From Burkholderiales bacterium (GTDB taxonomy: Bacteria; Pseudomonadota; Gammaproteobacteria; Burkholderiales; Usitatibacteraceae), in contig JACMOJ010000039.1 in the NCBI GenBank assembly GCA_014378085.1, positions 1 to 8,910 of the forward strand: DNA of 8,910 bases. Direction: 5' to 3'. Made by a program: the position numbers and the translations under genes. Shown here one piece after another: positions 1 through 6,800 of this stretch; position 1 is the stretch's first letter, and the number at the start of each line of letters is the position of its first letter. The notes under the pieces are model-generated. The model ran no database searches and was not told the origin of the DNA. It saw only the letters and a program-made list of their open reading frames with translations.

Positions 1-20
1 TCCGCTGCGGTTCTTTTTTC
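1..20 (+). terminator. possible 3' arm and T-tract of a Rho-independent terminator, cut by the window edge
   Basis: The window opens with a GC-rich decamer that could be the descending arm of a hairpin, followed directly by a T-rich run at 11-19. This is the usual shape of the end of an intrinsic terminator for a plus-strand gene lying to the left. The ascending arm would be outside the window, so pairing cannot be shown. Confidence 0.3.
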
Positions 21-25
21 GATAA

Positions 26-37
26 CGGCCATGGCCG
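26..37. repeat. 12-bp perfect palindrome
   Basis: The 12 bases centred on CCATGG read identically on both strands. It may be a protein-binding site or chance. Nothing nearby ties it to a gene. Confidence 0.3.
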
Positions 38-111
38 ATGCTCCCAAAATGCGACGTCACGCAATTGCACAACGAACGATGGATGAAGCGTCGCCCAGCA
101 CAATGCAAAGA

Positions 112-139
112 GCCCGAGCGATATAAATATCGTTCGGGC
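112..139. repeat. 28-bp near-perfect palindrome
   Basis: The two 13-base arms at 112-124 and 127-139 are complementary except for one G:T pair at 118/133, with only two central bases. As DNA this is an operator-like dyad. As RNA it would form a stem of about 12 bp with a 4-nt loop. No T-run follows on either strand (the minus strand continues TCTTTG), so a terminator is less likely than a regulator-binding site or cruciform. It lies about 25 bp upstream of the Shine-Dalgarno-like site of the 164-259 mini-ORF and about 145 bp from the tRNA fragment. Confidence 0.55.
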
Positions 140-163
140 AGAAGCCAAATATTGAGGAACATA

Positions 164-259
164 ATGGCAGACGACGAAAACACAAGTGTCATGTGGTCTG
201 CTGCTGTCACTGGGGATTGTCCCATCAGTGTCCCACGAGCTGGGATGTTGAGTTACTAA
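164..259 (+). CDS. possible 31-aa small ORF, unrecognised
   Basis: The ORF starts at ATG 164 with a good Shine-Dalgarno-like GAGGA at 154-158, five bases upstream. It ends with TAA at 257-259. The 28-bp palindrome lies just upstream where an operator could sit. The peptide starts MADDENTSVMW and has no motif or membrane segment I recognise. The same frame is open back to an ATG at 38, giving 73 codons, but that start has no ribosome binding site and would place the palindrome inside the gene. Its 3' end overlaps the phased TGTCCCA repeats and the hairpin next to the tRNA fragment, which argues that this stretch is regulatory or attachment-site DNA rather than coding. Probably not a real gene. 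Confidence 0.15.
   Translation: MADDENTSVMWSAAVTGDCPISVPRAGMLSY
218..235. repeat. two TGTCCCA direct repeats 11 bp apart
   Basis: TGTCCCA occurs at 218-224 and 229-235, one helical turn apart. Inverted TGGGA follows at 241-245, and further TGTC tetramers lie at 187, 205 and 261. Such phased sites next to an attachment core can be arm-type sites for an integrase or accessory factor. This is an inference from position and spacing only. Confidence 0.35.
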
Positions 260-272
260 GTGTCGTAACTCA
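249..272. repeat. 8-bp inverted repeat beside the tRNA-Asn fragment
   Basis: TGAGTTAC (249-256) and GTAACTCA (265-272) are perfect inverted repeats with an 8-base spacer, ending 10 bases before the tRNA CCA end. GTAACTC recurs at 369-375 on the other side of the fragment. The placement on both sides of the tRNA remnant fits recombinase-binding or attachment-site sequences, though a weak hairpin is also possible. No T-run follows. Confidence 0.4.
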
Positions 273-282
273 TTGAATTTGT

Positions 283-329
283 TGGCTCCTCGACCTGGGC
301 TCGAACCAGGGACCTACGGATTAACAGTC
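283..329 (-). tRNA. 3' fragment of tRNA-Asn(GTT), probable integrase attachment site
   Basis: The minus strand carries the 3' part of a tRNA-Asn gene. From its 5' side this comprises two bases of the anticodon stem, the loop CTGTTAA with anticodon GTT (323-325 on the plus strand), the 3' stem strand TCCGT, variable loop AGGTC, a perfect 5-bp T stem (306-310 with 294-298) around loop TTCGAGC, acceptor strand TCGAGGA, discriminator G and CCA at 285-283. The 5' half is absent. Where ACGGA or GCGGA should pair with TCCGT there is GAAGA, and no D arm or 5' acceptor strand (TCCTCG-) follows. It cannot fold as a tRNA. Tyrosine integrases commonly recombine in tRNA genes and leave a duplicated 3' half at the far end of the element, so this is best read as att. 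By that geometry the element extends toward higher coordinates. Confidence 0.85.
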
Positions 330-798
330 TTCAACTCAAGCTATCCGAAGCATTCTCTGTGTGAAGTTGTAACTCTCAAGCATTTGATTTTCATGACTTT
401 TTCGTCAAACGCTGCACGTTTATTGTTCTAACTCCTTCTCGAGTTTTATGTGCTTTTCCATGCGAGATTACACAAGAATTACACGCTACCGCGCTGCTCA
501 GTTCGTGCGGGTGCCCCTCCGCGAGGAGGTCTGTGATAAAGCGCCTTCCAAGCTCTCAAATGTTGGCGGTAAATTCATAAAACCTCGTTGAACTAGCCGA
601 TGAAATATCCAACGCACGAAGCCAGTTTGACAGTCGTATTTCGGCCCAAACGCAACAAACCTTGCATTGCCAAATTCCGCGTTTGCATGAGGTTGCGAAG
701 CGGAGGAACCAGTGACTCGATTGGCGTAAGGTCAGCCAATTCCTCTCACACCTGATGTCGAATTTCGCTCCCGTCCTTTTTGGTGCGGCTCAATTTGG
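330..798. other. non-coding region inside the putative island edge
   Basis: I see no convincing gene here. Noted items are GTAACTC at 369-375 echoing 265-271, ATTACAC direct repeats at 467-473 and 478-484, a CCTCC/GGAGG hairpin with a GCGA loop at 516-529, and an ATTGGC/GCCAAT inverted repeat at 720-725/735-740. On the minus strand I found no recognisable integrase remnant, although this is where one often lies next to an att site. A 51-codon plus-strand ORF at 600-755 lacks a ribosome binding site. Confidence 0.5.
467..484. repeat. two ATTACAC direct repeats 11 bp apart
   Basis: ATTACAC occurs at 467-473 and 478-484 with an 11-bp period. This is the same phasing as the TGTCCCA pair on the other side of the tRNA fragment. 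It could be a binding site for an integrase arm domain or an excisionase-like factor. Only the spacing and location support this. Confidence 0.3.
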
Positions 799-815
799 AC
801 TGCCCTCTCGGCAGT
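799..815 (-). terminator. hairpin directly after the stop codon of the giant gene
   Basis: ACTGCC (799-804) and GGCAGT (810-815) are perfect inverted repeats with a 5-base loop, starting one base past the TAG stop of the minus-strand gene. The position fits a 3'-end hairpin. There is no T-run after it on the minus strand, so it is a weak candidate terminator or an mRNA-stabilising stem rather than a clear intrinsic terminator. Confidence 0.3.
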
Positions 816-816
816 G

Positions 817-3800
817 CTACTGGCAAGCGGACAAAGCCGCTTCTATCTGCGCGGTCGTGCGTGCAGTTCCCACGGCGATCCCAGACACAAGGCCCAGCCC
901 TCGAAAGCCAAGCGCATATCGTGCGTAAAGCAAGCCATCAATCTCGGGACTCATGCTCCCGTCTCCATTGAAATCGTAAGCGAAGAAATTATCGACATAT
1001 TGATTGATCAAATTTGATGCGTTGGTAGATGTATTTTCGGCAACGGGAACGAACCCCGAAAGCATCGGCGTGTCACTTACGCCTTCCAAATAACGAATGA
1101 ACGGACCCACATCCACTAAGCCTCTTGTAGCTCGGCTGCAAACTGGTGGGGTGACGGATTGAATCGCGAACGTGTAGGGCACTCCGTTCGTCGTCAAAAC
1201 CACGCTTTGAACGTTGCCGACCGTTGCAGGCGACGTGCCACGAAGTTGCATGGTTGCATACGGCGGCAAAGTGCCCGGCAAAGAGGACCACGCCGCTCCA
1301 TCCAAGCTGTACTCGCCGCCGGAAATGGTGAATGGCAAAGGAACATTGGCAATTGACGGTGTGACCGGAGATGTCGCCAACGTATTTACACCTACCTTCG
1401 CCATTCCAAAAGAAAAATCAGGCTCCAAGCCGAAGGTATTGTTGGCAAAGCTTTGCGCGTAGCTGTACCGAGCCTGCGCATCCACTGCTAGCACCAAAAT
1501 TTCCCTTTCGTCGACCGTGCTGGACGCGCCCCCGAACGGCAAAACAGTCGAGAGCGTGAATGAGCTGACGTCGGCGTCAAATCGCCAATCGTTAGCCTGC
1601 GCACGGCGCGAATAGACGTGATAGCGCGTGACGTTTGAAGCGGAGGTAGGCGCAAGCCACGAAATGGAAGTGGTGTTGACCGCGGGAAATGGGCGCAAAT
1701 TGGTTGGGGGATTCGGCCCTTCCATTTCGAACGCGACACTTGGCTTGATTGGATCAATGTTGCCAGCGAAAGTAACGCCTACGTTTGGCCGCGCTAGGAA
1801 CTGCTTAATTGAGGCTGGATTTGACGCTACGTCGCTCGTAGCTATTGCGGCATGTTCTACAAGTATGTTGGCGCTCGTGTCGCGCAGCCGGTAAGACGCC
1901 GAAACAGTGGCAAATGTGTCCTTCTGCAGCTGCAACCAAACACTTTGCCCCGTGGTGTTTACGGTGCCAGTAGCACCATCAACATCCAGCGACTCGACAG
2001 CCCCGTCGCTAATATCGGACCCTAGCCGTCCGACGCCCGAAACATCCCAAAATACTCGGCCAGTAGGATGCGAAAAACTAATCGAGTACTGAGGGGCAGC
2101 GGCTGACGCGACTTTGGTCCCAAAATCGGTGGCCGCCACCGGTGGACCAACCCTGCCCAGCTTCGTAATAACCCAATCTCGGAGTGCATCATTACTTGTC
2201 ATGTCCGCGTGCTTTCCATAGTCACGCACCAGACTGCAATTTGTATCGACCGTTGACTGACTGACTCCTAACCAATCCGCAAGCTTCGCGGTCTGCCCGT
2301 CCACGGGGACCGTGCCGTCCCCTATCTTGTTTGTAACCCCGCTTTGCGGCCACTGAGAATGCGTTAAAACGCCGCTTGAATCTACTTCCCGCGTCTCAGG
2401 AAGCAAACGTATGGTGTAAATAGACGAATTTGACAGAGAGAGGAAAATATTTGTTTTTCCGTTTGTCACCACCGGCCGACGAGTAAGGTTTGTGCAGGAC
2501 GCAGTTGCGCCAAGCCCCAGAAGGTGATTATTGGGACCAAAATTTTGCACTGCTGCGCCCCCGTACCAGGAGGCTGGTTTGGAGGCGATGAACTTAAAGC
2601 GCGAATAGTCTGGGTATAGAAAAAATCCTCCAGTTGCTGCTTTTCCGAAAGTACTGCGGCGCAGTTGCGCACTTTGGTTGTACTTGTATGCGGTAAGCAC
2701 GTCACAGGCAAAAACAGTGCCCGCGCGACTTCCCAAGCGAGAACCAGTTTGGTTTTGGTAGAGCCAGTCGGCGACATTTGAGTACACGGTGTCACTGCAA
2801 CTTACAACTTGCCCCTTTTTAGAATAACCACCGTTGCTTCGAATTATTGACGCGTCTAAACCGTACGGATCCGCAACTTGAAGTAGTCCGTAGGCATTAG
2901 CACTACCGGCGAGAGGCGACCCCAGCATCAAGACACGATCCGTTTTTTGCGCACTATCTAGTTGTCGAAGCGCGGATAAGGCAACGAGGCCTCCCATTGA
3001 ATGGGCCACGACGTCGACTGGCAACTGTCCGCTTTCGGCAAACGCGGCATCGATTGCCGGTTTAAGATACAACTTTGCGGCATCCTGCGGGGCAAGCCGC
3101 CAATCCCAAGCAACGCGCTTGACTCGGTACCCTTCACCCTTGATGGCGATTTCAAGGGTCTTCCAGCCCAAGATCAGATCGTCGAAAAATTGCAGAGAGC
3201 CACACGCCGGCTGGTTCCAAGCCACCAAGACCCGCGCACATAATATCGGCGGCAACGTAGGTCGAAACCAAGTGTTGGCAATGTTGTCATCGGTAGTACT
3301 ACCAAAAATGCCAGGTATCAGAATTACCACCCGCTGTCCCACAACCGAAGTTGCTATTGTGAAATCTATATTTTGCGCACTCTGTGAAGCCGTGTAGCTA
3401 ACGACCATGTTGCCTTTGCGCGTGTCGACGCCAGAATTTGCGCGACCCAACGCAAGGCCAGATCGCCGAAATTCAATTGAGTAAGCGCCAGGTGCTACCG
3501 AGCCGGACACAGTGAAAATGGTGCCCGGAGGCGTGCAAGCGGGCGGCACAATCGTCTGTACGACAGTCGACTGTTGATTTAAAAGCACCGCTTGAAAGTC
3601 GTTGCTGCACCATTTGCTTGCAAAATTGCTGGCGGCGCCACCGTTGCTACTCCACGTTATTTTGTAGGTCGACGTTGCGCCTTTGGCGACCGAGATCGCG
3701 GAGCTACTCCCACCAAGATTCATTTGCGCTGTAACCGGCGCGGCCTTGAGGCTATCCGCAATTGCGGACGACAGACTAAGCGTTGTCCCGTTCAACGTCG

Positions 3801-6800
3801 TTGCACCTATGAGCTTGACCACAGCTGGCTCGCTGAAACGAAGGGCACGAATAACACCTACTCCATTTTTCAACCTGACCACGCGTGATACCGAGGCGGT
3901 AGCTCCCGCTTCGTCTTCAAACGCGAACGGCACGGCTTCTACGTCGAGCCCCACTCGAATCGGGCCAGTAAATTGTGAGGCTGTTGCGCCAAAGACGTCA
4001 ACAAGTCGCACAGTCACGTCCGCTGTTTGATTAACAATCAGAGTGCTGGGCACTTGCTCGAACACGAGGCTGTAAGTGCTCGTTGTTGGCGGTGACCATA
4101 ACGTGTTCGTGGCTTGCGCGTCCACGATGGTGGCATCTCGCCCATTTCCGCCAGACCCTCGCACGAAACCGTAGATCGTAGTCGCGCTCGGGAGCAAATC
4201 GCTGCATCCCACGTTAGCGGAGGACGCCGTAAAGTTGATCGTGCCGCCAGCTCGGGGGACGTCCCATGTACCCAGTACGCCGCTAGAGCAATCAGTGCCG
4301 CGTGGCGACGAGCCGAAATAGACCATCAGGTTTTTGACCAGATCTCCGTCGGGGTCAACAATGCTGAACGAGCCTGAAATTACACCGTTTGTTACCGAAA
4401 ACGTGAACCCTGAAATTACGGGAGGCGAGTTAGGGCCAACGGTGTAAGCAGCGGAAAATGGCCCTGCAAGTCCTGTGGTTGCAACCTTCACGGAGCAGGC
4501 GTACGAGTCGGGGTTTTGCTGATAGTCGTTGCTCGTCAGCGGAATGTTGATCGTGTGCGTGCCGCCTGCAGGTTCGTTGATCGATGCGGCACCTGAGAAG
4601 GTAGCGTTATCTCGTGTCCGAACGCACGACCACACCGAAGTCGACACAGTGCCCGCCGACGCGGGCAAGTTATCGCTGAACGCTAGCGTCCCAGTGTTGC
4701 CGATTATGCGTCCACTGTTGACTGTGGGCGGCGGCGTCGGGGTTGCGGTAAGCAAAAAATTGGCCATCGCGTTTTCGGACGGACCATCGTAAGTGGTGTA
4801 TCCAGCTCGGCATGAAATCTGACTCACACCTGAAGAGCCAGGCGGAAGGGGCAGGCGGATAGTGTGGCGCGCGCCTGCGGGTTCCAGCACAACTGAGGAC
4901 GCTGAGCATTGCGTGTCGCCCCCTTGGCACCCTGATGTGCCTGACGGGGAGTAGGCACCGTAGCCGACAAAACAAACAGCTGAAAGCCCAATAATCGGCC
5001 CCTTCGTCGGTGACAAATTGTCCGAGAAGACCAACGTCCCATAGTTGCCGTCGTAGACCGCGCTAACCATGGTCGGTACTACTGTTGGTCGTGCTGTGAT
5101 CTGCACCCAAGCCGACCACGGGCTGTAGCCGTTCGCCGTGCGATACATGACCTGGCAAGACCACATTCCTTGCCGTTCAATCTTTGCAGACACCGTGTGA
5201 TCGGTGCCCGCCGCCTCGTTGGCGCGGATGTTGCCGCCCACGGGTACGCCGCTGCCGTTGCTTGATTTGCACGCCCACCGGTGATCGGTAATAGGCGCAT
5301 CTGCGCTGGTCAGGCCGTCCCGATAAACAAAAGTGAGCGTGTCGTCGGTACGCGAGGATGTGCCGAACGTTGGCGCGGGCAGTGCCGACTGCGCTTGTCC
5401 GAAGCCTACACCTCTTACAGGGTGGTAGGAAGCGTTGGTCGAGCCGTCACCCAATGGCCCCGATCCGCTGCAACGAACTGAGCCGTCGGTAAGCGAGACG
5501 CAAACCCCGCCATCGCCCGTCGAAGCAGAGGTCACGCTACCAGATACGCCTTGCACGAGCGTCGCGACACGGGTGTACGAGAGGTAGCCAGTGTCAGTTT
5601 GTGGATCGACAGCGTCGTCAGAGCCCAATCGGCCACCGTCATTTTCTCCGACACATGCGACAGCGTCTCCAAGCGTGATGATGCATGTTGCAGATCGCGC
5701 GAACGACATGGATTTAGGCGACTGGGTAAACGCGGTGGACTTCGCGGGCTGCCACTGTTTGGGTGAGGCTGTCCCTCGGCCTAATTGTGCATAGTCATTC
5801 ATGCCCCAGCACCAGACCGAAAAGTCTGCTTTGGTCACACAAACATGTTGCGCTAGAGGGTGAGTGGTAAGCGTAGTCGCCACGACTCCAGCGACAGCGG
5901 TTGCAGGGTAGACCGTGCGTGTGTCTAGTCCCACACTGTTGCCCAAACTGCCGTTGCCGTTTACGCCCCAACAAAACACGCCTCCATTGGCTTTGAGGCT
6001 GCAACCATAAAAATCACCGAGGACGACCTTCACGTTATCGGTGCCAAGACTCGGCACTAGGGTGGCCGAGAGAACTGAAGTTGGACTGCCAGGCGAAACA
6101 CCGCCGGTAGCCTCCCCGTAGGAGTTGGTGCCCCAGCACCAAACACTACCGGCTGACAGCGCGCAGCTAGTGTTAAGTCCAGAGGTGACGTCGGCAATCG
6201 CGGCGGGCAGCCCCACGACAGCAACAGGCGCAGCCCGCGCGGTTGTCGTGCCGTCACCAAGCTGCCCTACGTCGTTGCTTCCAGCGCACCAAACCGCGCC
6301 CGATGCCAGCGCACATGCCGCGCTATTGCCGAAGGATATTTTCGACAACGATGCAGGGAAGCCCGCATATAGCGTTGGCGTAATCAGTGACGCATTTGAC
6401 CAACACCGCAGCTGGCCATCGGATGCAAGACCGCAAACTCGCCCTACCAAACCGCGACCTGTCTGCACTGCATTTACTCGCCCCGCCTCGGCGTTGTCAG
6501 CGACGACTATCATCTGAGCCGACCGCACATTGGGATCAAGACCACCGATGGTCACCGCATCGTATCGCTGAACGTAATAGAAATCTTGACGACGAAGACG
6601 GGGCGTGAAAGCAGGAAAGGTAACTGTGGCGGCTCCCGCAACATAGGGGGTCTCCAATACCGTCTCACATGTGTTGCCCTCGCCCCGACACAATCGGAGC
6701 ATTCCGTTTCCCAAAAACGTGCCCGAAGTCTTTGCGGCCGAGACGACCACGCCGCTGATAGATGTCGAATCGATTCGCGCGGTGATATTGATACCTCCGC

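Noticed and set aside
38..163. Longer 73-aa version of the 164-259 ORF
   Set aside because: There is no Shine-Dalgarno site at 38, the 28-bp palindrome would fall inside it, and the translation looks non-protein-like. Only the shorter start has any support.
283..360. Intact tRNA-Asn gene
   Set aside because: The 5' half does not match and the anticodon stem has two mismatches (GAAGA against TCCGT). No D arm or 5' acceptor strand can be found.
516..529. CCTCC-GCGA-GGAGG hairpin as a terminator
   Set aside because: It is only 5 bp with no T-run and no gene ends near it. It is probably incidental.
720..740. ATTGGC/GCCAAT inverted repeat as terminator of the giant gene
   Set aside because: It lies nearly 80 bases past the stop codon, has a 9-base loop and no T-run on the minus strand.
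600..755. 51-codon plus-strand ORF
   Set aside because: No ribosome binding site, no recognisable motif, and it is short enough to be chance.
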